Assembly: GCA_965217075.1 (NCBI GenBank)
Contig: CBDCHC010000007.1
Coordinates: forward strand, 1-53,415
Length of the DNA stretch: 53,415 nt
Direction: 5' to 3'
Source of the DNA: CBDCHC01 sp965217075
GTDB taxonomy: Bacteria; Pseudomonadota; Gammaproteobacteria; PS1; Pseudothioglobaceae
The notes under the pieces are model-generated. The model worked only from the letters and a program-made list of their open reading frames with translations. It was not told where the DNA came from and made no database searches. A program made the translations under genes and the position numbers. Position 1 is the stretch's first letter. Every line of letters starts with the position of its first letter. Below are positions 17,734 through 27,187 of this stretch, in pieces.

Positions 17734-18354
17734 ATGAAAAAAATATTAATTATTATAGCTATTATTTATAGTTTAACTAGTAATGCAGATAAATTGTATG
17801 TTGAGAATGATTTTTATCAAGATTTGTTAGAGGATTTATTACCAATAGCACCATCGCTTAATGCTGATATGCAAAATAATATAGGTATTATGTATTTAAA
17901 AGGCATTGGCACTAAAAAAGATTATACTCAAGCAGTTTATTGGTTTTTAATAGCAGCTGAAAAAAATAATGCTTATGCACAAAATAACTTAGCTAATTTG
18001 TATTTAAACGGTAATGGTGTTAAAAAAAATATTAATAACGCACTTAAATGGTACGTAAAATCAGCAAATCAAGGCAACATTCACTCTTTATATATTTTAG
18101 GAATAATGTATAAGGAAGGTAGAATTGTTAAACAAAATTATAAAAAATCTATTAATTGGCTAAAAAAAGCAGCTAAACAGGGTAGCGCTAAGGCGCAATA
18201 TACTTTAGCAATAATGTATGTTGATGGAGAAGGGGTGGTACGCAATTATAATAAAGCAGATTATTGGCTACATAAAGCTTATTATAATACAGATGGTTAT
18301 TTATCTAAAATGGCGTATGATATATTAAATAAAATAAAATATATAAAGGGTTAA
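17734..18354 (+). CDS. exported Sel1-repeat protein, second in the nuo operon
   Basis: 206 residues with a signal peptide (about 1-18, ending LTSNA) and four to five Sel1-like repeats of the form A-x-x-W-[YFL]-x-x-[AS]-A-...-A-x-x-x-L-[AG]-x-[ML]-Y-x-x-G. An AAGGA ribosome site precedes the ATG. It begins 16 bases after nuoI and ends 5 bases before the next Sel1 gene, so it must share the nuo transcript. The repeats suggest a periplasmic scaffold or assembly helper. No catalytic motif is seen and the role is unknown. Confidence 0.87.
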   Translation: MKKILIIIAIIYSLTSNADKLYVENDFYQDLLEDLLPIAPSLNADMQNNIGIMYLKGIGTKKDYTQAVYWFLIAAEKNNAYAQNNLANLYLNGNGVKKNINNALKWYVKSANQGNIHSLYILGIMYKEGRIVKQNYKKSINWLKKAAKQGSAKAQYTLAIMYVDGEGVVRNYNKADYWLHKAYYNTDGYLSKMAYDILNKIKYIKG

Positions 18355-18358
18355 TATT

Positions 18359-19618
18359 ATGAGAGAAATACTATTTATTTTTGTTTTTTTTGGTAGCGTT
18401 TATGCTGCTAATTTAAATACAGAAGATTATAATAAAGTTATTGTAGTTAATGAAAAAAGTAAAACTTTTTTTCTTAATAAGACTGCTTTAGATAAAAAAT
18501 ATAAAACTAAAAAACAGTTGGCTTTATCTACACAAATAAATCAAATAAATAATAAAAAAAATAATAAAGAAAAAACTTTTGATGAGTTAAAAGTGCTACT
18601 TGCTAAGAAAAATAAAAAACAACATAAAAAAAATACAGCAATATCATCTTTTAGAATAAAAAACATACTTAAAAAAGGTTATTTATTTAATAATAGTGAA
18701 TTTGAAGAGGTATCTAAATTTAAACTAGGACTTATTTCTTATGCTAATAAAGATTATGAGGTGGCTTTTGATATATGGAAAGCGTTAGCAGAGCAAGGTG
18801 ATAAGTACGCTCAAAATAGTATTGGTGTTATGTATGAAAAGGGTTTAGGAGTAAGAAAAAATTCTAAAGAAGCAGCAACATGGTATTTAAAAGCAGCAAA
18901 AAAAGGAGATCTCAGCGCCCAATATAACATAGCTCTTATGTATTATAATGGCAATGGTATTGAACAAAATTATAATAAATCTGTTTATTGGTGGGAAAAT
19001 GTAGCTAAACATGGCGATATAGACGCACAATACAATTTAGCTATTATGTATGATCATGGATTAGGCGTACAACAAGATTATGACAAGGCATTTTATTGGT
19101 ATAAAAAAGCAGCAAAACAGGGAGATATGGACGCTCAGTATAATATAGCTCTTATGTATAAAAATGGAGAAGGCATAACAAGAAATTATTATAAAGCGAT
19201 TGACTGGTATACTAAGGCTGCAAAATTTTCTCATTTAGATGCACAAAATAATTTAGGCACTATGTATACCAATGGTCAAGGAGTGAAACAGGATTATGAA
19301 AGAGCTGTACATTGGTATAATTTAGCTGCTAAAGGCGGTTTGGCTTTAGCTACTTACAATTTAGGTGTTATGTATAAAAATGGTAAAGGTGTTAAACAAA
19401 GTTATAAAAAAACAATAGGGTTATGGATAAAAGCATCTAAGCAAGGTTCGTCTGCTGCTATGTATAATCTTGGGGTTATGTATATTAAAGGCAAAGGGGT
19501 ATTAATAGATCCAAAAAAAGCTAAATATTGGATACAAAAAGCATATGATAGTGATAATAAATATATTGCTAAAAAAGCAGAAATAATCTGGAAAAATAAT
19601 AAATTATGGCAATATTAA
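18359..19618 (+). CDS. long exported Sel1-repeat protein, third in the nuo operon
   Basis: 419 residues. After a signal peptide (about 1-16, ending SVYA) comes a Lys/Asn-rich stretch of about 100 residues, then seven to eight well-formed Sel1 repeats from about residue 120 to 400 (for example YNKSVYWWENVAKHG, YDKAFYWYKKAAKQG, each followed by D-A-Q-Y-N-[IL]-A-x-M-Y). It is the most regular of the three paralogs. It lies directly between the second Sel1 gene and nuoJ (15 bases), in the same direction. The C-terminus (...NNKLWQY) resembles that of the first Sel1 protein (...HNLYDY), which suggests local duplication. Function is unknown. Confidence 0.88.
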   Translation: MREILFIFVFFGSVYAANLNTEDYNKVIVVNEKSKTFFLNKTALDKKYKTKKQLALSTQINQINNKKNNKEKTFDELKVLLAKKNKKQHKKNTAISSFRIKNILKKGYLFNNSEFEEVSKFKLGLISYANKDYEVAFDIWKALAEQGDKYAQNSIGVMYEKGLGVRKNSKEAATWYLKAAKKGDLSAQYNIALMYYNGNGIEQNYNKSVYWWENVAKHGDIDAQYNLAIMYDHGLGVQQDYDKAFYWYKKAAKQGDMDAQYNIALMYKNGEGITRNYYKAIDWYTKAAKFSHLDAQNNLGTMYTNGQGVKQDYERAVHWYNLAAKGGLALATYNLGVMYKNGKGVKQSYKKTIGLWIKASKQGSSAAMYNLGVMYIKGKGVLIDPKKAKYWIQKAYDSDNKYIAKKAEIIWKNNKLWQY

Positions 19619-19633
19619 GTTAGTTAATAAATT

Positions 19634-20230
19634 ATGGAATATACAAAAATAATGTTTTATATTTTTGCCTCATGGGGTATTTTGGCATCATTACTTACAG
19701 TATTTGCTAGAAATGCTGCTAGGGCAGCACTATTTTTAGTATGGGCATTTTTCTCATTTGCTAGTTTATGGTTTTTATTGGAAGCAGAATTTTTGGCTAT
19801 TATTTTAATTTTGGTATATGTGGGAGCAGTTATGGTGCTGTTTTTATTTGTAGTAAAAATGTTGAATATAGATAAATCAACTATAAGAGCTAAATTTGCC
19901 ATATATCTTCCTTTAGGAATGTTAATTGCTGTTTTAGTTGTAGTGCAAATGATGTTAGTGTTTAATAATAGTTCTTTTGATGTTAATTTACTGCCTCCTA
20001 AGGAATCTACAAATTATAGCAACATAACTTCACTTGCTTCTGAGTTGTATACTAAATATGTAATACAATTTGAATTAGCAGCAATTATTTTATTAATTGC
20101 AATAATAGCTGCCATTACTTTAGTTAATTTACCAATTAAAAATCGCAAATACCAAAGAATATCCAAACAAGTATCAGTAAAAGCAAGTGATAGAATTCGT
20201 GTTATAAAAATAAGGGGTAAAGATACATGA
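19634..20230 (+). CDS. nuoJ: NADH-quinone oxidoreductase subunit J
   Basis: A membrane subunit of complex I, 198 residues with five hydrophobic segments. The family block is NAARAALFLVWAFFSFASLWFLLEAEFLAIILILVYVGAVMVLFLFVVKML, in which LEAEFLA and YVGAVMVLFLFV are diagnostic. It overlaps nuoK by four bases (ATGA) and follows the Sel1 genes by 15 bases. Confidence 0.96.
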   Translation: MEYTKIMFYIFASWGILASLLTVFARNAARAALFLVWAFFSFASLWFLLEAEFLAIILILVYVGAVMVLFLFVVKMLNIDKSTIRAKFAIYLPLGMLIAVLVVVQMMLVFNNSSFDVNLLPPKESTNYSNITSLASELYTKYVIQFELAAIILLIAIIAAITLVNLPIKNRKYQRISKQVSVKASDRIRVIKIRGKDT

Positions 20231-20532
20231 TTACTTTAATTGATTATTTAATATTAAGTGGTATTATTTTCTCCATAGGGCTTATGGGTATATTTATAAA
20301 CAGAACGAATATTATTACTATTTTGATGTGTGTAGAGCTTATTTTGGCCGCAGTTAATACTAATTTTATTGCTTTTTCACATTTTTTAGGAAATAATGAT
20401 GGAGAGATTTTTGTATTTTTTATTCTTACAGTAGCAGCAGCAGAAGTAGCAATAGGACTTGGTATTTTAACGCTATTATTTAGAAATAAAAATTCAATTA
20501 GCGTTGATGTTATTAGTATGTTAAAAGGCTAA
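20227..20532 (+). CDS. nuoK: NADH-quinone oxidoreductase subunit K
   Basis: A 101-residue, three-helix antiporter-like subunit, the normal length. It has the conserved RTNIITILMCVELILAAVN with its membrane Glu, and FFILTVAAAEVAIGLGI with the second membrane Glu, both part of the proton path. It is tightly packed between nuoJ and nuoL. Confidence 0.97.
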   Translation: MITLIDYLILSGIIFSIGLMGIFINRTNIITILMCVELILAAVNTNFIAFSHFLGNNDGEIFVFFILTVAAAEVAIGLGILTLLFRNKNSISVDVISMLKG

Positions 20533-20535
20533 TTA

Positions 20536-22464
20536 ATGCTATATATTTACTTAACAATTATTTTATCACCTCTTATAGGTTCACTTTTAGCTGGTTTTTT
20601 TGGCAAAATATTAGGCAACACTTTTGCGCATTTAGTAGCTATTTTTTCTGTAGCAATTTCTTTTGTATTATCTATCTTTGTCTTTTATCAACATATAATA
20701 GCAAAATATTCAAGCTTTAATTCCAATCTTTATACTTGGCTAGAAATTAATGATTTTAATTTAAGCATAGGTCTTTTAATAGATGAATTAACAGTTATTA
20801 TGATGTTAATTGTTACCTTTGTGTCATTAATGGTGCATATTTATACTGTAGGTTATATGAAGGGTGAAAAAAATTATAGCCGTTTTTTTAGTTATATAGC
20901 ATTATTTACTTTTGCTATGCTCGTTCTTATTATGAGCAATAATTTATTGCAATTATTTTTTGGTTGGGAAGCTGTAGGTTTAGTTTCTTATTTATTAATA
21001 GGCTTTTATCACACAAAAGATAGCGCTGTAAATGCTAGTTTTAAGGCATTTGTAGTTAATAGGGTTGGCGATCTTGGTTTATTTTTGGCTATAGCGCTTA
21101 TTTATGTAAATTTTCATACTTTAGATTATGCTGATATTTTTGTACAATTAAAAAATATCTCTCATTTAGAGTTATTTAATATTGATTTAATTAGCGTAAT
21201 TTGTTTGCTATTATTTGTTGGAGCCATGGGTAAATCTGCCCAAGTGCCATTACATGTTTGGTTGCCTGGCTCTATGGAGGGACCGACTCCAATATCAGCG
21301 CTTATTCATGCTGCTACAATGGTTACTGCTGGTATTTTTATGGTGTCTCGTTTATCTCCTATGTTTGAATTAAGCGATATAGCACTTAATTTTATTGTTA
21401 TCATAGGTAGTATTACAGCTTTATTTATGGGTCTTGTTGCCTTAGTACAAAATGATATTAAAAAAATAATAGCTTATTCTACCTTGTCTCAATTAGGTTA
21501 TATGACGGTTGCTCTTGGAGTTAGCTCTTACTCTGTAGCTATATTTCATTTGCTTACTCATGCATTTTTTAAAGCATTATTATTTTTAGCTGCCGGCTCT
21601 GTTATTGTTGCGCTTCATCATCAACAAGATATTAGGCAGATGGGTAATTTACGTAAAAAAATGCCTATTACTCATTATAGCTTTATTATTGGAACATTAG
21701 CTATTATTGGTTTTCCAGGATTTGCAGGATTTTATTCTAAAGATATGATTATTGAAGCCGTGCATTTTTCTAATCTTGCTGCAGCTAATTTTGCTTATTA
21801 CGCTGTAATTATAGGAGTATTTGTTACTAGTTTGTATAGCATGCGTTTATTATTTTTAGTATTTTACGGTAAAGTTAAAAATGAAAAACTCCATAATCAT
21901 GCTAAAGAATCTCCTATGAGTATTACCATACCTTTGATTTTACTTGCTATCCCTTCATTTATTATTGGTTTTATTGTCATTAAACCTATATTGTTTTCTA
22001 AAGTATTAGATGGCGCATTAGTAGTAGATGAGGCACATAAATCTATGGAATTATTAGCACACCACTTTAATTCTGCTTTTATTATGACCACTAATGCAAT
22101 TTTTAGTTTGCCTTTTTGGTTGATGATATTTGGGATTATTGTTGCTTGGGTTTTATTTATTTATAAAGTAGGATTGAGTAATATAGTCGCACAAAAATTG
22201 TCTTTAATTTATATAATACTTAAGAATTTATATGGTTTTGATAAGCTTAATAACTTTATTTTTGTACGTGGCACTAAATTTATTGCAAACTTATTTAGTA
22301 ATTTTGATTGGAATTTTATTGATAAAATTTTAGTTGATGGAGTAGCAAAAATTAGTTTAATATTTGGTAAAATTATTCGTTTATCACAAACAGGTTTTGT
22401 TTATCATTATGGGTTTTTTATGATAATAACTTTAGTAGTTATGCTATTTTGGATAATGCTCTAA
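20536..22464 (+). CDS. nuoL: NADH-quinone oxidoreductase subunit L
   Basis: The distal antiporter-like proton-pumping subunit, 642 residues with about 16 transmembrane segments and the long lateral helix near the C-terminus. Hallmarks are LFFGWEAVGLVSYLLIGFY (membrane Glu), VGAMGKSAQVPLHVWLPGSMEGPTPISALIHAATMVTAG (channel Lys and His), and QNDIKKIIAYSTLSQLGYM. The gene ends with TAA at 22462-22464, whose last A is also the first base of the preferred nuoM start. Confidence 0.97.
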   Translation: MLYIYLTIILSPLIGSLLAGFFGKILGNTFAHLVAIFSVAISFVLSIFVFYQHIIAKYSSFNSNLYTWLEINDFNLSIGLLIDELTVIMMLIVTFVSLMVHIYTVGYMKGEKNYSRFFSYIALFTFAMLVLIMSNNLLQLFFGWEAVGLVSYLLIGFYHTKDSAVNASFKAFVVNRVGDLGLFLAIALIYVNFHTLDYADIFVQLKNISHLELFNIDLISVICLLLFVGAMGKSAQVPLHVWLPGSMEGPTPISALIHAATMVTAGIFMVSRLSPMFELSDIALNFIVIIGSITALFMGLVALVQNDIKKIIAYSTLSQLGYMTVALGVSSYSVAIFHLLTHAFFKALLFLAAGSVIVALHHQQDIRQMGNLRKKMPITHYSFIIGTLAIIGFPGFAGFYSKDMIIEAVHFSNLAAANFAYYAVIIGVFVTSLYSMRLLFLVFYGKVKNEKLHNHAKESPMSITIPLILLAIPSFIIGFIVIKPILFSKVLDGALVVDEAHKSMELLAHHFNSAFIMTTNAIFSLPFWLMIFGIIVAWVLFIYKVGLSNIVAQKLSLIYIILKNLYGFDKLNNFIFVRGTKFIANLFSNFDWNFIDKILVDGVAKISLIFGKIIRLSQTGFVYHYGFFMIITLVVMLFWIML

Positions 22465-23966
22465 TGGATAATATTATTTTATCTTTACTTATTTGGCTGC
22501 CAATAATTGCTGCCATAATAATATTATTGACTGGTAATTCTCGTCCAATTTTAGTAAGATTTATTGCTTTTTTTAGTGCTAGTATTATTTTTATCTTGTC
22601 TTTAAATTTATGGTTTAACTTTGATGCAACTAATGATTTAATGCAATTTGAAGAAAAATATAGTTGGATAAAAAGCTTAGGTATTTATTATCATTTAGGA
22701 GTTGATGGTATAGCAATACCACTTATTATTCTTACCACTTTTTCTACAATTTTATTAGTTAGTTCAAGTTGGGGTGTGATTAACAGGCGAGTTTCGCATT
22801 ATATGGCAGCATTTTTAATGATGGAAGGCTTTATGGTAGGCGTGTTTTCTGCTATTGATGGTATTTTATTTTATATATTTTGGGAGGCATCACTTATACC
22901 TATGTTGTTAATAATTGGTATTTGGGGTGGAAAAAATCGTATTTATGCTGCTATTAAGTTTTTTCTTTATACTTTTTTTGGCTCAGTTTTTATGTTAATT
23001 AGTATAATTTATATGGCAAATAAAGGTGATTCTTTTAGTATTTTAGACATGCATAATTTAGCTTTAGATATAAAAGAACAATCTTATATTTTCTGGGCAT
23101 TATTTGTAGCATTTGCTGTTAAAGTTCCATCATTTCCTTTGCATACCTGGCTACCAAGCGCACATGTTGAAGCACCAACTGGAGGCTCAGTAATACTTGC
23201 TGCTATTATGCTTAAAATGGGTGGTTATGGTTTTTTACGTTTTTCTTTACCAATATTACCTGATGCTTCGTTATTATATGCTGATGTTATGATAGTTATA
23301 TCTATAATTGCTATTATTTATATTGGCTTTGTAGCATTTGCACAAACAGATATGAAAAAATTAATAGCATATTCTTCTATAGCCCATATGGGGTTTGTAA
23401 CTCTTGGGATTTTTATTATCTTTAAAATAGCAGCAAATGATATAAATACTGCTTTGCTTGGGTTAGAAGGGTCAATTATAGTTATGTTATCACATGGGTT
23501 TATTTCAGCAGCAATGTTTTTAACTATAGGGTTTTTATATGATAGAACGCATTCTAGAGAAATATCTAGTTATGGTGGTGTAGCAAAAGTTATGCCTAAA
23601 TTTAGTGTATTTGTAGTATTATTTGCTATGGCTAATGCTGGACTGCCAGGTACTAGTGCATTTGTAGGAGAATTTATGGTAATTTTATCTACAGCAGGAG
23701 CTAATTTTTATTTAGCTTTATTAGCCACAACAACTATAATAATATCTGCAGTTTATACATTATGGATGATAAAAAGGGTGCTATGGGGCAAAATAACTAA
23801 TAATAAAATATCAACATTAACAGATTTAACAATTAGAGAATTTTTAATATTTAGTGTGCTTGCTATTATTATTATTGCTATTGGTATATACCCACAACCA
23901 ATTATTGAGTTAATAGATCTTAGCAGCAAGCACTTATTACAACAAGTACTTAGTACTAAATTATGA
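22464..23966 (+). CDS. nuoM: NADH-quinone oxidoreductase subunit M
   Basis: An antiporter-like subunit, 500 residues from the ATG at 22464. Key blocks are YIFWEASLIPMLLIIGIWGG (membrane Glu), VKVPSFPLHTWLPSAHVEAPTGGSVILAAIMLKMGGYGF (channel Lys residues), and QTDMKKLIAYSSIAHMGFV. A TTG codon at 22449 in the same frame would add five residues inside nuoL. The ATG that overlaps the nuoL stop by one base was preferred because MDNIILSLLIWLP matches the usual N-terminus. It overlaps nuoN by four bases. Confidence 0.95.
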   Translation: MDNIILSLLIWLPIIAAIIILLTGNSRPILVRFIAFFSASIIFILSLNLWFNFDATNDLMQFEEKYSWIKSLGIYYHLGVDGIAIPLIILTTFSTILLVSSSWGVINRRVSHYMAAFLMMEGFMVGVFSAIDGILFYIFWEASLIPMLLIIGIWGGKNRIYAAIKFFLYTFFGSVFMLISIIYMANKGDSFSILDMHNLALDIKEQSYIFWALFVAFAVKVPSFPLHTWLPSAHVEAPTGGSVILAAIMLKMGGYGFLRFSLPILPDASLLYADVMIVISIIAIIYIGFVAFAQTDMKKLIAYSSIAHMGFVTLGIFIIFKIAANDINTALLGLEGSIIVMLSHGFISAAMFLTIGFLYDRTHSREISSYGGVAKVMPKFSVFVVLFAMANAGLPGTSAFVGEFMVILSTAGANFYLALLATTTIIISAVYTLWMIKRVLWGKITNNKISTLTDLTIREFLIFSVLAIIIIAIGIYPQPIIELIDLSSKHLLQQVLSTKL

Positions 23967-25402
23967 TATTTGACAGCAGCCAATTATTGTATATTCTGCC
24001 AGAAATATTTTTGGTTGTAGCTATTATAATTATATTAATAAGTGATTTGTTTTTAGCTAAAAAATTAACACAACTTAGTTATTATTTAACGCAATTATCT
24101 TTAACAGTTACTCTAATATTAGTAATAACAGCTCCTGATAATACAGTGATTATTTTTAATAATTCTTTTATTTTTGATAAATTTGCTAATATCTTTAAGA
24201 TTATTGTTTTATTATTTTCTATCTTATTTGTATCATATGGCAGGTATTATCTAATACAGCAAAAATTAGCCATTACTGAATATTTAGTATTAATCTTGTT
24301 TGCCATATTAGGCATGATGATTATGATTTCTAGTTATAGTCTTCTTAGTATGTATTTGGGATTAGAAATCTTATCTTTGTGTTTGTATAGTTTAATTGCT
24401 ATAAGTAAAAATAAAATATCATCAATTGAAGCTGCCCTTAAATATTTTGTATTAGGTGCTATTTCTTCTGGTATTTTATTATATGGTATGAGTATGTTGT
24501 ATGGCGTAAGTGGTAGTATTAATATTATAGAAATTAGTAATTTTATTAATACTAATTTATCATCAAGTGACACACTTATTGTTAATTTTTCTTTAGTATT
24601 TTTAATTATTGGGATTGCTTTTAAACTAGGAGCAGCACCTTTTCATATGTGGGTGCCAGATGTGTACCAAGGAGCGCCACTTATAACTACTATGTTTATT
24701 TCTACTATACCAAAAATCGCAGGCATAGCTATGTTGTATCGTATACTGATTGATGCTTTAGGCGGTTTTAGTGGCTATTGGTCTGATTTTTTAATGTTTT
24801 TAGGCATTATATCTATAATAATTGGTACGTTAGTTGCTTTAGTGCAAACCAATATAAAGCGTTTATTTGCTTATTCAGCAATTGCTAATATTGGTTTTAT
24901 TTTAATTGCTTTTTCACTAGGAGCAAACAATGGGTATAGTGCTGGTATTTTTTACACCATGACTTACACTTTTACTACTCTTGTAGCTTTTGCTATTTTA
25001 ATAACACTTAGCAATGATAAGTATGAAATTAATAACATCAAGGATTTATCAGGGCTTAGTAAAACTCATCCTATATTTGCTTTAATGTTGTTATTTGTAA
25101 TATTTTCTATGGCCAGCATACCACCATTTATTGGTTTGTATGCTAAATTATTTGTATTAAAGGCAGTGATTAATGCTGGTTATATATATTTAGCTATTAT
25201 TATGGTAATTTTTGCAGTAATTGGTGCTTATTATTATCTGCAAATTATTCGAGCTATATATTTTGAAAAACCAACTAAAAAAATTATAATAAAGACACCA
25301 ATTCTAATTAGAATATTATTATTGCTTCACTCGTTGTTAATTTTAATTTTTGGTTTAATTCCAGACTATTTTATTCAGCTAACGACTACTTTATTTAGTT
25401 AA
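23963..25402 (+). CDS. nuoN: NADH-quinone oxidoreductase subunit N
   Basis: The third antiporter-like subunit, 479 residues and about 14 transmembrane segments. It shows the expected MYLGLEILSLCLYSLIA (membrane Glu), ALKYFVLGAISSGILLYGMSMLYG, FKLGAAPFHMWVPDVYQGAPL (channel Lys, His) and QTNIKRLFAYSAIANIGF. It is the last gene of the nuo operon. Its 3' end overlaps the end of the convergent lipB by 12 bases, and no terminator is visible. Confidence 0.96.
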   Translation: MIFDSSQLLYILPEIFLVVAIIIILISDLFLAKKLTQLSYYLTQLSLTVTLILVITAPDNTVIIFNNSFIFDKFANIFKIIVLLFSILFVSYGRYYLIQQKLAITEYLVLILFAILGMMIMISSYSLLSMYLGLEILSLCLYSLIAISKNKISSIEAALKYFVLGAISSGILLYGMSMLYGVSGSINIIEISNFINTNLSSSDTLIVNFSLVFLIIGIAFKLGAAPFHMWVPDVYQGAPLITTMFISTIPKIAGIAMLYRILIDALGGFSGYWSDFLMFLGIISIIIGTLVALVQTNIKRLFAYSAIANIGFILIAFSLGANNGYSAGIFYTMTYTFTTLVAFAILITLSNDKYEINNIKDLSGLSKTHPIFALMLLFVIFSMASIPPFIGLYAKLFVLKAVINAGYIYLAIIMVIFAVIGAYYYLQIIRAIYFEKPTKKIIIKTPILIRILLLLHSLLILIFGLIPDYFIQLTTTLFS

Positions 25403-25993
25403 TAAATTAGTTAAATTATTAACTAGTTGTTGCTCTATTGTAGCTATATTTAAATTTTTATAAAAATCACTCATTTGACAAACTTTTAAACTAGCATAAC
25501 CACAAGGATTTATGAATTTAAAAGGCGTTAAATCCATAGCTACATTTAAACTTAAACCATGATAAATTTTACCATTTTTTACCTTTAAACCTAGGGCAGA
25601 TATTTTAGCATTATTTACATACACACCAGGCATTTTATTTTTTCTACCAGCATTAATATTATATTGTTTTAATAAATTTATTACAGCTTGTTCTATTAAA
25701 TTTATTACTTTTTTTATATTAATTTGTAGTTTTTTTATATCAAGCAATAAGTAAATAACAACTTGACCTAAGCCATGATATGTTATTTTCCCTCCTCTAT
25801 CAGTTTTGATTATCGGAATAGCAGTTTTTTTTAATATATTATTATTTTCCAATTGAATACCAGTAGTAAATATATTATAGTGTTGAGTTACCCATAACTC
25901 ATCTTTAGTGTTTTTGTCTCTATTTTTACTAAATTGTTGCATTTTATTTAAAGTATCTAAATAATTAGTTACACCTAATTTTTTAATAATCAT
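25391..25993 (-). CDS. lipB: lipoyl(octanoyl) transferase
   Basis: LipB moves octanoyl groups from acyl carrier protein to the lipoyl domains of 2-oxoacid dehydrogenases and the glycine cleavage system. The 200 residues carry TDRGGKITYHGLGQ (family: RGG-x-x-T-Y-H-G-x-G-Q), the Lys130 site in NNAKISALGLKV, YHGLSLNVAMDL, and the catalytic Cys164 in FINPCGY. It is co-directional with ybeD and thiG and overlaps ybeD by four bases. This ybeD-lipB order is the common gammaproteobacterial arrangement. Confidence 0.96.
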   Translation of the reverse strand: MIIKKLGVTNYLDTLNKMQQFSKNRDKNTKDELWVTQHYNIFTTGIQLENNNILKKTAIPIIKTDRGGKITYHGLGQVVIYLLLDIKKLQINIKKVINLIEQAVINLLKQYNINAGRKNKMPGVYVNNAKISALGLKVKNGKIYHGLSLNVAMDLTPFKFINPCGYASLKVCQMSDFYKNLNIATIEQQLVNNLTNLLTK

Positions 25994-26259
25994 AATACAT
26001 AACTTATAAGAGGATGTGCTTGCAGTGATTTGTTTATATTATCTATTTGCTCTTTGTTAATAATATTTAGAGCAATGGTATAAGAGACATAGTTATTATT
26101 TTTACTAAATTTTTTATTAACCTTATTTTGAGTAATTTGTTCTGTTGTATATTTCTTAATTACATTTATAATTATACTTTCTAATTCTTTATGAATTTTA
26201 GCTATAATTTTAATATGATACTTAGCTGGAAAATTAAAAATATTATCATTTTTTGTCAT
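25990..26259 (-). CDS. ybeD: YbeD-like DUF493 family protein
   Basis: An 89-residue protein upstream of lipB. It has the short ferredoxin-like fold pattern of the DUF493/YbeD family: the start is D-N-I-F-N-F-P-A-K-Y-H-I-K-I-I, the centre is NYVSYTIALNI, and it ends with LQAHPLISYVL. The function in the family is not well established (a regulatory or protein-binding role has been suggested because it resembles ACT-like domains). Assignment rests on the pattern and on the lipB neighbour. It starts directly after the thiG stop. Confidence 0.85.
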   Translation of the reverse strand: MTKNDNIFNFPAKYHIKIIAKIHKELESIIINVIKKYTTEQITQNKVNKKFSKNNNYVSYTIALNIINKEQIDNINKSLQAHPLISYVL

Positions 26260-27039
26260 TTATTTGATGATATTTTTATCAGGTGATGAGGGGTTAGCGT
26301 AAGATTTTTTTTCCATTCTGCCAGCTAAATAAGATTGTCTACCTGCAATAACAGCATTTTTCATAGCACTTGCCATAAGTAACGGGTCCTTAGCGTTAGC
26401 AATAGCTGAATTCATTAACACAGCGTCACAACCAATTTCCATTGCCTGAGCAGCATCTGAGGCGCAACCAATACCAGCATCAATTAATACAGGCACGTTA
26501 ATATTATTTACAATTAATTCAATATTAGAAGGATTAGCAATGCCTTTTCCAGAGCCAATAAGTGAGGCAAGAGGCATAATAGCACAACATCCAATATCCT
26601 CTAATTTTTTAGCTATTATATGATCGTCAGAAGTATAAACCATAACATCGAAACCTTCTTTCACTAAAATTTTAGCAGCTTTAATGGTCTCTAAAATATT
26701 AGGATATAAAGTTGTTTTATTTCCTAATACTTCAAGCTTAACTAAATTATTGCCATTTAGTAATTCTCTTGCTAGCCTGCAAGTTCTAATTGCTTCTTCA
26801 GCATTATAACAGCCAGCTGTATTAGGAAGAATGACAAATTTATCTGTTGAAATTACATCTAATAAATTAGGAGCTAAAGCATCTTGACCAATATTAGTGC
26901 GGCGAATAGCTACAGTTATTATTTCTGCTTTAGCACTTAATGTAGCTGCTAAAGTTTGTTTTAAATTTTGGTATTTACCAGAGCCAACCAGCAATCTAGA
27001 GTTATATGTTTTGCCAGCAATTATAAGTTTATCATGCAT
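26260..27039 (-). CDS. thiG: thiazole synthase
   Basis: ThiG builds the thiazole phosphate ring of thiamine from deoxyxylulose phosphate, dehydroglycine and ThiS thiocarboxylate. The 259 residues form a TIM barrel. The catalytic Lys is Lys101 in LVKLEVLG, with the phosphate-binding LPNTAGCYNAEEA, MPLASLIGSGKGI, and VLIDAGIGCASDAAQAMEIGCDAVLMNSAIA. ThiS, ThiH or ThiO are not adjacent in the window. It is the first gene of a thiG-ybeD-lipB run, and tRNA-Ser lies 13 bases upstream. Confidence 0.96.
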   Translation of the reverse strand: MHDKLIIAGKTYNSRLLVGSGKYQNLKQTLAATLSAKAEIITVAIRRTNIGQDALAPNLLDVISTDKFVILPNTAGCYNAEEAIRTCRLARELLNGNNLVKLEVLGNKTTLYPNILETIKAAKILVKEGFDVMVYTSDDHIIAKKLEDIGCCAIMPLASLIGSGKGIANPSNIELIVNNINVPVLIDAGIGCASDAAQAMEIGCDAVLMNSAIANAKDPLLMASAMKNAVIAGRQSYLAGRMEKKSYANPSSPDKNIIK

Positions 27040-27052
27040 AATGTAATTAAAG

Positions 27053-27144
27053 TGGCGGAGAGAGAGGGATTCGAACCCTCGATAGGGGATAAACCCTATA
27101 CACCCTTAGCAGGGGCGCGCCTTCAGCCACTCGGCCATCTCTCC
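27053..27144 (-). tRNA. tRNA-Ser (anticodon GCU)
   Basis: On the minus strand this is a class II tRNA with a 7-bp acceptor stem (GGAGAGA / TCTCTCC), G discriminator and encoded CCA. It has a D-loop with GCCGAGTGGCTGAAGGC, an anticodon loop reading CTGCTAA (GCT, for AGC/AGU codons), a long variable arm (TATAGGG / CCCTATC), and a T-arm GAGGGTTCGAATCCCTC. The long variable arm and acceptor identity fit tRNA-Ser. It is transcribed in the same direction as thiG, which follows. Confidence 0.97.
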
Positions 27145-27187
27145 AAAATAACGCTAAATTATACTATATTTATAGTATAAAAAATTA

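Noticed and set aside
22449..22463. TTG start of nuoM five codons upstream
   Set aside because: The ATG at 22464 overlaps the nuoL stop by one base and gives the normal N-terminus. The TTG start has no extra support.
26968..27180. Plus-strand frame with VAEREGFEPSIGDKPYTPLAG
   Set aside because: This is the well-known spurious translation of the reverse strand of a tRNA-Ser gene. The tRNA structure is clear here.
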